From assembly GCA_036490335.1 (NCBI GenBank), contig DASXEB010000016.1:1-64000 (forward strand): 64,000 bases of DNA. Direction: 5' to 3'. Below are positions 1 to 9,102 of this stretch, in pieces. The translations under genes were made by a program, and so were the position numbers. The notes under the pieces are model-generated. The model was not told the DNA's origin and did no database searches. It saw only the letters and a program-made list of their open reading frames with translations. Source of the stretch: Palsa-1392 sp036490335. Its GTDB lineage: Bacteria; Verrucomicrobiota; Verrucomicrobiia; Chthoniobacterales; UBA10450. Each line of letters opens with the position of its first letter. The stretch's first letter is position 1.

Positions 1-80
1 CATAACTCCAACGCTCCTTGCTTATATTCCTTCGTGTAGCGCGCCGGCTCACGAACTGGTTTACTTAACTGTGTCTTCAT
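1..80 (-). CDS. IS3-family transposase OrfA, N-terminal fragment cut by the window edge
   Basis: Reading the minus strand from an ATG at 80-78 gives a protein starting MKTQLSKPVREPARYTKEYK, which runs off the left edge. This Lys/Arg-rich start with the YTKEYK pattern is typical of the helix-turn-helix OrfA (InsE/IS911 A type) of IS3-family elements. Only about 26 residues are visible, so neither intactness nor the exact IS group can be judged. The element lies directly beside a low-GC cassette that lacks the window's dominant short motif, consistent with a mobile neighbourhood. Confidence 0.65.
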   Translation of the reverse strand, partial: MKTQLSKPVREPARYTKEYKQGALEL

Positions 81-173
81 GTGGGTTCCTCAGGCTTTTG
101 ACCCTTCCCTCTCTGTCCGTCAAATCAGGGCAACCCCACTCTGCACCCCTTTGCTCTCTCTTGCGCCAGCGAC
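81..173 (-). mobile_element. Probable terminal non-coding end of the IS3-type element
   Basis: Between the transposase start and the next gene's stop codon there is no ORF. The minus strand around 155-120 contains a GGGGTTGCCCTGATTTGACGG-like stretch, reminiscent of ends of IS3-type elements. The second terminal repeat lies outside the window, so the exact terminus and any target duplication cannot be fixed. The assignment is inferred from position next to the OrfA start. Confidence 0.3.
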
Positions 174-1217
174 TCAGTTTTCCATGGCTTTTATAACTTG
201 AAGATATAGCTGTTCCACAATCTTCTCCTGTTCTTTACCGATCTTAGCGTAATGGTCAAGACCAGGTGCGGAGTTAATTTCAAGGACGTAGAATTCCCTC
301 GCTGGCTCCGCCAAGGTACTTCCTCTGACCAACACATCGACGCCACAGAGTCGCAAACCCATTTCACGGGTCAGTCGAATGGCTAGGCGCCGAAAATCCG
401 CATGCATTATCCCGGTGACATCTTTCGATTCGCCCCCCGATGAGAGATTGGCGTTATCGAGCAGAAATAGCTGCTCATCCTTCGGGAGGATCGAGGTCAA
501 CGTGAGACGCGAACGCTTTAGCTTCCGCAATAAGCGAGAATCTCCGGGCTCGACTTTACTGTCCCGACCGGCCTTTTTGAATTCGCTCTGCTTTCTCCTT
601 AGAAGACATTGGATACTTGAGACGCCGTCACCGATGACACTAAGCGGCAAGCGCTGATAGGCCGAAATCACCTTGTCGTCGAGAACCACTATGCGGTAGT
701 CCGATGCACCCTCTATCGCAGCCTCGACAAGAGCGACGTTGTCTCGCGTAAAAACCTCGCGCATTGCGAGGTAGAATTCAGCGCGCGTGAACACCTTATT
801 TACTCCTCTTCCACGGCTCTTGCTGTTCGGCTTCACGAACACCGGAAACCCGAGTTTCCGTGCGTATCGATAAGCCCGATCGATTCCCTTTTCGGAGCCT
901 ATTGCTCTGCACCAACGGCTAGAATAGAACGTATCCCCTCTGACTACGGGGTATGAGAGCGTCCGCATAAAGTACTTCGCGTAATCTTTGTCTCGGGAGA
1001 TCTCTGATGCCCCCATTCGGTTGATATCGATAGTGGAGCTACGGAAATACCGTCGCTGTCCACTTGCGTATTTAATACAGCCCACTACTCCCCATTTGGG
1101 TTCGAAAACAACGCTCGCCCCGATGGTAGGAGCAACGGTCTTTAACACTTCGGCTAATATAGGCTCGATTTTGCCGCTCCGACGTTTGGACATCGCTTCG
1201 TCAGCAGACGCAGACAT
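174..1217 (-). CDS. ATP-grasp domain ligase (second of the cassette)
   Basis: A 347-residue protein with an ATP-grasp fold. Visible elements are a lysine-containing FPVFVKPNSKSRGRGV nucleotide-binding strand/loop near residues 125-140, a DYRIVVLDDKVISAYQR strand, a VIGDGVSSI motif as in cyanophycin-synthetase or glutathione-synthetase-like ATP-grasps, and a C-terminal LEINSAPGLDHY metal-binding segment. ATP-grasp enzymes join a carboxylate to an amine or thiol through an acylphosphate. The substrate cannot be read from the sequence. The gene lies 56 bases after the membrane-protein gene and two genes after a second ATP-grasp of the same subtype, so they probably act together on a peptide-like product or modification. 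GC is lower than in the downstream genes. The ATG at 1217 was chosen; later ATGs (for example residue 9) are possible. Confidence 0.75.
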   Translation of the reverse strand: MSASADEAMSKRRSGKIEPILAEVLKTVAPTIGASVVFEPKWGVVGCIKYASGQRRYFRSSTIDINRMGASEISRDKDYAKYFMRTLSYPVVRGDTFYSSRWCRAIGSEKGIDRAYRYARKLGFPVFVKPNSKSRGRGVNKVFTRAEFYLAMREVFTRDNVALVEAAIEGASDYRIVVLDDKVISAYQRLPLSVIGDGVSSIQCLLRRKQSEFKKAGRDSKVEPGDSRLLRKLKRSRLTLTSILPKDEQLFLLDNANLSSGGESKDVTGIMHADFRRLAIRLTREMGLRLCGVDVLVRGSTLAEPAREFYVLEINSAPGLDHYAKIGKEQEKIVEQLYLQVIKAMEN

Positions 1218-1273
1218 TCTAGTCAGCTAAGCTAGCTTATCAGCGCTAGATTTCGATTCTACAAATAGTATCC

Positions 1274-2482
1274 TCACCAAAGTCCTTTCGGAGGTTTAGG
1301 ATAGCGCAGCGAAAGGAGCAACAGAACGACGATACCAAATAGGCCCGCAGCAAGAAAAATTACTCTGATTCCGCTGATGGCTAAGGCCGCTAGGTAAAGC
1401 CCAAGGACCGGTATCGTCAACTGATTGACTTGCCGTAAGACCAAAGGGAACGCTCGTCTTCGTATCCTTACAGCAGTTCGTCGAGGTATACCGAGCGCCG
1501 CCCGTATTGGCGCGCTGACTCCGATAGTTAAGTTGTCCGAGATTTCTCGTTCTATCCGCGTGTGAACGCGCTCTACGCGCGAAATATCGCCCTTCAAGGC
1601 CGTTTCCTGAGATACCAGGGCAATCCCAAAGGTTCTTCTGTCTGCCCAAGACACTTCGACTTGGTCTCCGGGTGCGATGCCGAGAAGATCGAACGCAGAC
1701 GCCGAGAGCCTCAAAAGGTAATAACTGTCGTCGCCAGGATCCGCCTCGACTGTTCGTAAACAAAGCGAGTTGCCACCGACGATATGACGCACCAAGCATT
1801 CGCACAAGACAGAGGGTCCCGCCTTTACCCCCTCGATAATTCCACCGAAATCTGGGCCACTGTGGCGCCAGCGGTAGAATGACGACTTCGGGAAGATTCG
1901 AAGCTTCTCTTTTGGGAGCGCCTGCAATTGAATGCTAGCTAGCTTTGTCTCGGCTTCGAACGGGTTGAGTAGAACTCTCGATATCATCGATAGTCGGATC
2001 ACGTCCGGCTTCTGATCTCTCCACCTAACGCGAACTGGAATAGTGTAGTCGCGGGAAGAAAGCAGAAACCATTTGCTTCTTTCGCAGTCCTTCTGACGAA
2101 CTCTTGGTAGATGTGCTTCGAACGCATCAGGGAGGTCATCGATTAAAGCTGATATGACGTTCCACTGCGAGATGCGAATATTTACTAGCTCCACACTTTC
2201 GCCGTTCTTCTGCACGCGGAGAATCGTCTGCAGAGTGAAATTAGCATAAAGGAAGCCTATCTCAGCATCTGAAATGTCAGTAGAATTGGGCCCTTGCAAC
2301 TCGCTCAAGTGGGCAAAGGGGATTATCCAAGCAAGGCACTCAAGGTTATCATGCCGGAGCTGGACGAAAGTCGGGTGGATAAGCCCTATCGCGGTTGCCA
2401 GCGGGGTCGTAGCGACGGCAATGGGAATAGGTGCAACCAGCCGTGTGCTGGGCTTTATCAGTACCTCGGCACCTCGTGGCAT
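1274..2482 (-). CDS. Unrecognised protein with C-terminal membrane hairpin, between two ATP-grasp genes
   Basis: About 402 residues, read from the ATG at 2482-2480. The reading frame is open further upstream, but this start lies one base after the upstream gene's TGA (TGATATG), a translational-coupling arrangement. The first ~300 residues are soluble and mixed alpha/beta. One segment (YYLLRLSASAFDLLGIAPGDQVEV) resembles a double-psi or AbrB-like beta-barrel strand pattern, but I do not recognise a named family. The last ~50 residues form two hydrophobic helices (around PVLGLYLAALAISG and FLAAGLFGIVVLLLLSL), ending in a short basic tail. The protein is therefore probably anchored in the inner membrane with the bulk in the cytoplasm, perhaps holding the flanking ligases at the membrane. 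That role is inferred only from gene order. Confidence 0.6.
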   Translation of the reverse strand: MPRGAEVLIKPSTRLVAPIPIAVATTPLATAIGLIHPTFVQLRHDNLECLAWIIPFAHLSELQGPNSTDISDAEIGFLYANFTLQTILRVQKNGESVELVNIRISQWNVISALIDDLPDAFEAHLPRVRQKDCERSKWFLLSSRDYTIPVRVRWRDQKPDVIRLSMISRVLLNPFEAETKLASIQLQALPKEKLRIFPKSSFYRWRHSGPDFGGIIEGVKAGPSVLCECLVRHIVGGNSLCLRTVEADPGDDSYYLLRLSASAFDLLGIAPGDQVEVSWADRRTFGIALVSQETALKGDISRVERVHTRIEREISDNLTIGVSAPIRAALGIPRRTAVRIRRRAFPLVLRQVNQLTIPVLGLYLAALAISGIRVIFLAAGLFGIVVLLLLSLRYPKPPKGLW

Positions 2483-2483
2483 A

Positions 2484-3458
2484 TCACAAAACCGTTGCGT
2501 GCGGCAACGTCGTGTAGTGACGGACAATCTTATCGAGCACCTCGGTGAAATACCGTCTACAGGGGGCACTAGAGTAATCGAAATATTGAACTCCGGGGTT
2601 TCCATTAACCTCGTTGATCCAATAACTCTGGTCCGCTGCCGAAATGTCGCCGGCAAAAAGATCTATCGCACCAATGCGTAAACCAGTTACACGGCAGGCG
2701 CGGATCGCGATATCAGCAAAGTAGCCGCTTACATCGTCGACGATCGCCCACTCGCCGCCACTCTTGAGATTTGCGTTATGAAAAAGGCGAACAGTTTTTC
2801 CGAGCTCGGGGACTGATTGGAGATCTAAACCTTGACTCTTTAGGTTAAACAGCAATCGATTGTCCGATTGGCTGATTTGTTGGCGCGGCGTGCGACCCGC
2901 GTTCTTTTGGTTAATCCAGTCCGCGATACTTTGCCTGCTGTCCCCAATCACTTCAAAATGCCGTCGACGATACGAAAACTGCAAATGACCGTCGAAAACG
3001 AATAAACGGTATTCGTTCTCATCGATGTATTCTTGGAAAAGACAGTGCGGATATATAGTAGCCGCAAGCGCGAAAGCCTGTTTGGCCTCACTCTCATTCG
3101 ACACCTTATAAATTTCTTCGCCATTAGATGCATTATTTGGTTTGATGATGGCCGGATATTTCGCAAAAGGGAGGTGCGCTAGGAGGTCATGCTCATTCTT
3201 AATAAACGCGGACTTAACGACCGCTAATCGCTCCCGAAGAAGAAGGCGCTCAGTAAAGAACTTATCAGTAGCCAGTCGTTGTGCCGTAGTAGTGTTTAAG
3301 CCGAAGTCCGACCCAAAGATAATGTGGTTACCAGACGGGAAGTTCAACGCGCAGAAAAACCCTGTTTCGGGTTCGAGGTAATGCGGGATCCCGTGTTCGA
3401 TCGCGTAGTCGACTGCGAAGTCAATCTGTGGAGTACTATAAGGCAGATGCTTTCCCAT
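2484..3458 (-). CDS. ATP-grasp domain ligase (first of the cassette)
   Basis: A 324-residue protein from ATG 3458 (MGKHLPYST...). The frame is open upstream, but that part overlaps the preceding gene and looks non-coding. ATP-grasp signatures are YPAIIKPNNASNGEEIYKV (nucleotide-binding lysine), CLFQEYIDENEYRLFVFD, the HFEVIGDSRQSI segment shared with the other cassette ATP-grasp, and WINEVNGNPGVQYFD near the C-terminus (the ExN metal site). Both ATP-grasps also share an ANLxSGGE segment before the last lobe, as in cyanophycin-synthetase and GshF-type enzymes. The substrate is unknown. It begins 13 bases after the upstream small gene and is coupled to the membrane-protein gene downstream. It has no copy of the window-wide TCGTTAGGC motif, consistent with foreign origin. 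Confidence 0.75.
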   Translation of the reverse strand: MGKHLPYSTPQIDFAVDYAIEHGIPHYLEPETGFFCALNFPSGNHIIFGSDFGLNTTTAQRLATDKFFTERLLLRERLAVVKSAFIKNEHDLLAHLPFAKYPAIIKPNNASNGEEIYKVSNESEAKQAFALAATIYPHCLFQEYIDENEYRLFVFDGHLQFSYRRRHFEVIGDSRQSIADWINQKNAGRTPRQQISQSDNRLLFNLKSQGLDLQSVPELGKTVRLFHNANLKSGGEWAIVDDVSGYFADIAIRACRVTGLRIGAIDLFAGDISAADQSYWINEVNGNPGVQYFDYSSAPCRRYFTEVLDKIVRHYTTLPHATVL

Positions 3459-3471
3459 GTAAACGACCTCT

Positions 3472-3867
3472 CTAAAAGCTGCGACAGAATTCTGAGCTTG
3501 GTGTCTGTTTGTAGGTTCGCGCCTTCGGAAGCTCGGCTGTTTCTTTGAATCCATTACGGGAAAGCGCGGCCGCTGCTGCACGTCCGTTAAGGGAAAGCCC
3601 GGCCTCGCCCTTTGGGGCTGCGTTACGGGTTGCGGCGATCTTCATAGCTTCGGAAAGGTCAGCTTGTGAAGGAAGCTCTTTCCCGTAGATGCGTTCGAAG
3701 AGACGGTGTCTCAGCTCTTGCGCCGGGATATCCTTGGGGAGCGAGGCAATGACCATCGCTCGCGCGGCGTCGAACATCGCGGCGCCCATGATGAAGCGGG
3801 TGGCATTCGGCAGCGACATGAGTCGTCGCCGTATCTCTTCGGCGATCTCTGGCGTGGTGTCGTTCAT
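3472..3867 (-). CDS. Small hypothetical protein paired with nucleotidyltransferase
   Basis: The start is the ATG at 3867 (MNDTTPEIAEEIRRRLMSL), giving 131 residues. The N-terminal half (NATRFIMGAAMFDAARAMVIASLP...LRHRLFERIYGKEL) matches a common family of small proteins of unknown function that I recall being encoded right after nucleotidyltransferase genes, probably as a toxin-antitoxin-like or regulatory pair. Its ATG overlaps the restored stop codon of the nucleotidyltransferase gene (ATGA). The last ~50 residues, Ala/Ser/Lys-rich, look unlike the conserved part and may be a changed C-terminus near a recombination junction. The function is unknown. Confidence 0.5.
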   Translation of the reverse strand: MNDTTPEIAEEIRRRLMSLPNATRFIMGAAMFDAARAMVIASLPKDIPAQELRHRLFERIYGKELPSQADLSEAMKIAATRNAAPKGEAGLSLNGRAAAAALSRNGFKETAELPKARTYKQTPSSEFCRSF

Positions 3868-4402
3868 GGTTGCGCCCGCTCCCAAAGGTCGGACAAGCCT
3901 AGCTTCTTTGTCCACTGCTGGATATAATCCTGATCGTAACCGGTGGCGAGCAGGTTCTGCACGTCGCGCATTTGTAGCTCGGAATGAGAGTCCTTCGCCT
4001 AATCCAGTTGGAAATGATTAGGTCGTCCTTGGTGGCAACCCAAGTGGAGAAGTTGCCGATTTCGATCCGACGCCGGCGCTCGAACTCGGCCCGTCGGTAG
4101 GGAGTGTCTTTGCGCACGACGCAATCGACTTTGATGACGCTTTCTTCGTGAATGAGGTTGAAGATCGATTTAGTCGCAATGGAATCGCGGACGGCTTCCT
4201 CCGAGAGGTAGTAGTCGGGACGAAAAAGATCGACGACGCGGTTCGAGTCCTCGGGCGCGAGCGCGACGGCAAGATCAATGTCGCGGGTCATGCGGGGCTG
4301 AGCGTAGTAGTTCATCGCCATCGAGCCGGTGAGCATGTAGGCGATGCCCGCGCGATCGAGGCGCTGAGACACATCGCGAACGATATCGAGCTCGTTCAGC
4401 AT
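3864..4402 (-). pseudogene. MNT/AbiEii-type nucleotidyltransferase with frameshift and in-frame stop
   Basis: From ATG 4402 the protein starts normally with a nucleotidyltransferase core: AYMLTGSMAMNYYAQPRMTRDIDLAV (GSxA plus the DxD-like DID metal motif) and IKVDCVVRKDTPYRR. Near 4010-3993 the reading frame breaks. The upstream frame reads KDDLIISNWIRRRTLIPS, but the frame shifted by one base reads AKDSHSELQMRDVQNLLATG and continues to LGLSDLWERAQP, the expected family C-terminus, ending in a TGA that overlaps the next ATG. Restoring the frame still leaves a TAG just before AKDSHSE, where the family usually has Trp. Two lesions together argue for a dead gene rather than a single sequencing error. 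The unrepaired frame would give a 167-residue protein with an aberrant tail. Confidence 0.7.
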
Positions 4403-4408
4403 CCGGGA

Positions 4409-6379
<1,971 letters not shown>

Positions 6380-6387
6380 GTGCGGAT

Positions 6388-6453
6388 AAATCAGGAACGC
6401 AGGAAAGCAGGAACCCTGAAGATTGTTTTCCTCATTTCCTGTTTTCCTGATTC
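6388..6453. repeat. Imperfect inverted AGGAA/TTCCT repeat between riboswitch and thiC
   Basis: The plus strand reads AAATCAGGAACGCAGGAAAG at 6388-6407, with its approximate reverse complement TTTCCTGTTTTCCTGATTC at 6435-6453. The arms are built from repeated CAGGAA units. The element lies in the thiC leader, downstream of the riboswitch terminator. It could form a long hairpin ahead of the start codon or be a dispersed repeat. No function can be assigned from one copy. Confidence 0.5.
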
Positions 6454-6469
6454 ATTCTTCGATGGGTTC

Positions 6470-6501
6470 AAAACAAAAAAGCCATGCGGAAAGCGCATGG
6501 C
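6470..6501 (-). terminator. Intrinsic terminator of the TPP riboswitch expression platform
   Basis: On the minus strand GCCATGCG-CTTTC-CGCATGGC forms a perfect 8-bp hairpin (6501-6481) followed by TTTTTTGTTTT. It directly follows the TPP aptamer, as expected for ligand-induced transcription termination ahead of thiC. Confidence 0.85.
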
Positions 6502-6504
6502 TGA

Positions 6505-6604
6505 ACTCGAACTCCTTGCTCCCTACGGCGGCATTACCCGTATCAGGTTTAAGGGTCTCCAGCATTTTAAGCGCTGGACTCTCAGCCACCACGGCTCCCC
6601 CGCT
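6505..6604 (-). ncRNA. TPP (THI-box) riboswitch
   Basis: The minus strand carries the conserved THI-box order: GGGGGAGCC, GGCTGAGA (6587-6580), a variable stem-loop (CCAGCGC...GCTGG), GACCCTTAAACCTGAT, then CGGGTAATGCCGCCG and AGGGAGC. TPP binding should favour the following terminator and lower thiC transcription. Confidence 0.93.
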
Positions 6605-6710
6605 TGCAAAAAATGGTAGCGGCCTGGCTCGCGAAGTCAACGCGAGAAGCCGTCCAGATTCATTCGCGGCCTGAATCAGAAACGCCAGCGCCGCCGGCAG
6701 CGAAGAGCGA

Positions 6711-7145
6711 TCAACGCCCCGGCGCCGCCTTCACGTCGGTATGGAAGATCGCCTTCCACTCGCCGCTATGCTTTTTCCAAACCGAGCCGGCGTAGTAGGT
6801 CGCGGAGGCATCTTTGCCGCCGTAGGTGCCCTTGACGACTACCTTGTAGGTACTCATCGCGGTGTCCGGCTCGTCGGAGCTGACTTTGAAATCGCTGATC
6901 TTAAACGACTTCATCTCCCACTTCTGCATGTCGGCCAATTCCTTCGCCATGTCCGAGATTCCCTCGGCATAGACGGCGGTCATGTTCTCGGAAACGACTT
7001 TTTTGAAATCGTCCGGCTTCTTGTCTTTGAAGGCCTGCCAGGCGGCCTTTTCCTTTTTCATCAGCGTGTCCCGGTCCGGCGCGGCGAGCGAAATCGCCAT
7101 CGTCGCGAGCAGAACGGCCAGAGTGCAGGTGAGTAGTTTTTTCAT
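6711..7145 (-). CDS. Secreted SnoaL/DUF4440-like protein
   Basis: The start ATG 7145 (MKKLLTCTLAVLLATMAISLAAPD) gives 144 residues and a clear Sec signal peptide of about 23 residues. The frame extends upstream without coding character. The mature part (TLMKKEKAAWQAFKDKKPDDFKKVVSENMTAVYAEG...YAGSVWKKHSGEWKAIFHTDV) has the helix-plus-curved-sheet pattern of NTF2-like DUF4440 proteins, which often bind small ligands or are orphan enzymes. The protein is probably periplasmic. The specific role is unknown. It stands alone between the riboswitch and a hydrolase gene. Confidence 0.7.
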   Translation of the reverse strand: MKKLLTCTLAVLLATMAISLAAPDRDTLMKKEKAAWQAFKDKKPDDFKKVVSENMTAVYAEGISDMAKELADMQKWEMKSFKISDFKVSSDEPDTAMSTYKVVVKGTYGGKDASATYYAGSVWKKHSGEWKAIFHTDVKAAPGR

Positions 7146-7215
7146 AATGATCCTTTGGTTCTTGTCTCTGCGGGCATGGTGAGGAGACCAGCCGGGACCG
7201 TCAATCTTATTTTCG

Positions 7216-7821
7216 TTAGGCGTTAGGCAAAATCTGCGCGCGAAGAAAATCGGCGATCGCGGCGAGAATCTGAGCGTCGATCGTTTCCTGCGTTTTCTGC
7301 GCCGTACGCAACTGCGTCTTGCGCACAAGCAAGGAATGATCGCCACCTTCGACAATTTCCAGCTCGTTAGGCGCGCGCATTTCGCGGCGAACATTGTCGA
7401 GCAGATCGAGCGGGCAAAGCGGATCGCGCGTGCCTTGCACGAAAAGAATCGGCCGGGTCGATTCGCGCAGAACTTTGTCGCGCAGCTTTGCGCGATCGCC
7501 GCCGCCGCAAAGCGGGTAGCTGAGACAAATCACGGCCGCGACTTCCTCCTCAAGCGCGACGTGACAGCCGACGCGGCCGCCCATGCTTTTGCCGATCAGG
7601 ACAATTGGGCCGAGGAAATTTTCGCGCGCTTCGCGCAAGGCGGCGCGATGCGCGGCGATCAGTTTCGGCAAAGGATCGGGCCGGCGCGAGCCCGCAAACA
7701 TGTAGGGATAATCGAACAGCCTAACGACGCCGAGCGCGCGCAAACGCTCCGCCCAATTTTGCATCCATGGATGTGTCGAAGGCGCGCCGGCGCCGGACGC
7801 GAAAAGCAGGAGCGGCGGCAT
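7216..7821 (-). CDS. Alpha/beta hydrolase (dienelactone hydrolase / Tex30-like)
   Basis: 201 residues. The nucleophile elbow GKSMGGRVG sits near residues 73-81. LLFASGAGAPSTHPWM at the N-terminus and ILFVQGTRDPLCP (acid-bearing strand) and GGDHSLLV (catalytic His) towards the C-terminus complete a Ser-Asp-His triad. This matches the KANL3/Tex30-type alpha/beta-hydrolase family, whose bacterial members have poorly known substrates. No signal peptide is evident, so it is cytoplasmic. The stop codon TAA is supplied by a copy of the GCCTAACG motif. Confidence 0.75.
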   Translation of the reverse strand: MPPLLLFASGAGAPSTHPWMQNWAERLRALGVVRLFDYPYMFAGSRRPDPLPKLIAAHRAALREARENFLGPIVLIGKSMGGRVGCHVALEEEVAAVICLSYPLCGGGDRAKLRDKVLRESTRPILFVQGTRDPLCPLDLLDNVRREMRAPNELEIVEGGDHSLLVRKTQLRTAQKTQETIDAQILAAIADFLRAQILPNA

Positions 7822-7862
7822 CCCTCCTTTTACCCGTGTGGCGTTGCAATCGCGAGTCGGAA

Positions 7863-7891
7863 TTCGTTAGGCAACAATTCCGCCTAACGAA
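7863..7891. terminator. Inverted pair of the TCGTTAGGC motif (hairpin) after the amidase gene
   Basis: TTCGTTAGGC (7863-7872) and GCCTAACGAA (7882-7891) form a 10-bp stem with a 9-base loop. It lies 24 bases beyond the amidase stop codon on its strand, in the gap before the hydrolase gene. Paired uptake-sequence hairpins act as terminators in Neisseria and Haemophilus. That role here is inferred. There is no strong T-tract. Confidence 0.5.
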
Positions 7892-7914
7892 AAGCAACCC
7901 GGCCCGAGCGCGTC

Positions 7915-9027
7915 TCAGTTGCTCGTCGGGATGACGGAAGGCGCGGGCGAAGCGTCCGGTTTTGCGGGCACAGCCGCATCGCGGAAGACGAGCTGGCCTT
8001 CGAGCTCGCGCCGATAATCGGCCAAGTTCATCGGCCGCGTGCGATTATCGACCAGGCCTTTGTAATTCAAGAGGCCGGTTGCAATCGCCTGCGCGAGCTT
8101 CGCCCGCCAGGCGCTCTGCGCGATCTCGCGGCTCTCGCCTCGTTCGGTGAGGAATCCGCCTTCGATGAGAATGGCCGGGATTTTTGTCAGGCGCAAAACG
8201 GCGAAGCGCGCGCGTTTGATTCCGCGATCGAACTCCGAGAAATGCCCGACGACCGAGTGATACACGCTCATCGAGAGCGCGAGGCTCGGCGCATCGACCG
8301 GACTGCCCGCTTCCATGTTCATAAACCGGAGCGCGAGCGCGTCGTCGGCAGTGGACGGCGCGCCGCGCGGTGTGAGTGAGAAAACTTCGAAGCCGCTCGC
8401 GGCCGGGTTCGCGTCGGTGGCGTTAAAATGAATGCTGACGAAAACCGAATCCTTGGTCGCGTTCGCGATCCGGGCGCGCAATTCCAGCGGCACGAAAATA
8501 TCGCTGTCGCGCGTCATTTTCACATTCAAACCTTTCGCCTCGAGCAGCGGTTTGAGGTCGCGGGCAACGTCGAGCGCGAAATCTTTTTCGCAGCCGTAAG
8601 GACTGATTGCGCCTTTGTCGATGCCGCCGTGGCCGGGATCGAGCACGACGGTTTTGAACTGGCCGAGATTGGTGATCATCTGCGGCCGCAGCTCCGGCTC
8701 GAGTGTCTTCGCGAGATCGACGCGCGCGACTAGATAATGCCCGTCCTTTTCCGCGACCGGAAAGCAGAGCCAGTTGCGCACCCCGTTGATCATGACCTCG
8801 CGGCTGTCGAGCTGGAACTCGACCGAGTTCCGGCCGTCATCGATTCGCGCGCGTTTCGCGATCGGCTCCATCAAAATGGGCAGACCGTAGAAACGCGAGA
8901 TATTTTCGACTGTGAGATATTCGCGCCCGGCAACCTTGACGATCTGCCAGTCGGAGTTCGCAAACGCGGCGCCGTTCAGCGCCAGAAAAACCGTGAGCCC
9001 AACCCAATTCCGTACCCTTCCGAACAT
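7915..9027 (-). CDS. N-acetylmuramoyl-L-alanine amidase (Amidase_3), AmiC-like
   Basis: 370 residues with an N-terminal signal peptide (MFGRVRNWVGLTVFLALNGAA) and an Amidase_3 domain from about residue 125 to 345. The zinc ligands are in VVLDPGHGGIDKGA (His), CEKDFALDV (Glu) and VFVSIHFNA (His), with the catalytic Glu in ILIEGGFLTERGE. Such enzymes cut the amide bond between MurNAc and the stem peptide in periplasmic peptidoglycan during cell separation and remodelling. The N-terminal ~110 residues (YLTVENISRFYGLP...) resemble a copper-amine-oxidase-N-like or AMIN-like wall-binding region. The gene is alone, on the same strand as its neighbours. Confidence 0.9.
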   Translation of the reverse strand: MFGRVRNWVGLTVFLALNGAAFANSDWQIVKVAGREYLTVENISRFYGLPILMEPIAKRARIDDGRNSVEFQLDSREVMINGVRNWLCFPVAEKDGHYLVARVDLAKTLEPELRPQMITNLGQFKTVVLDPGHGGIDKGAISPYGCEKDFALDVARDLKPLLEAKGLNVKMTRDSDIFVPLELRARIANATKDSVFVSIHFNATDANPAASGFEVFSLTPRGAPSTADDALALRFMNMEAGSPVDAPSLALSMSVYHSVVGHFSEFDRGIKRARFAVLRLTKIPAILIEGGFLTERGESREIAQSAWRAKLAQAIATGLLNYKGLVDNRTRPMNLADYRRELEGQLVFRDAAVPAKPDASPAPSVIPTSN

Positions 9028-9102
9028 GTTTCACAGTATCGGATATTTTAGCGGAATCGGCAAGGAAAATATTCTAGAAATTATAAACTCACTGGGGAAA
9101 AA

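Noticed and set aside
2483..2656. Longer start for the membrane protein between the ATP-grasp genes
   Set aside because: It would overlap the upstream ATP-grasp by 170 bases; the ATG at 2482 sits one base after that gene's stop.
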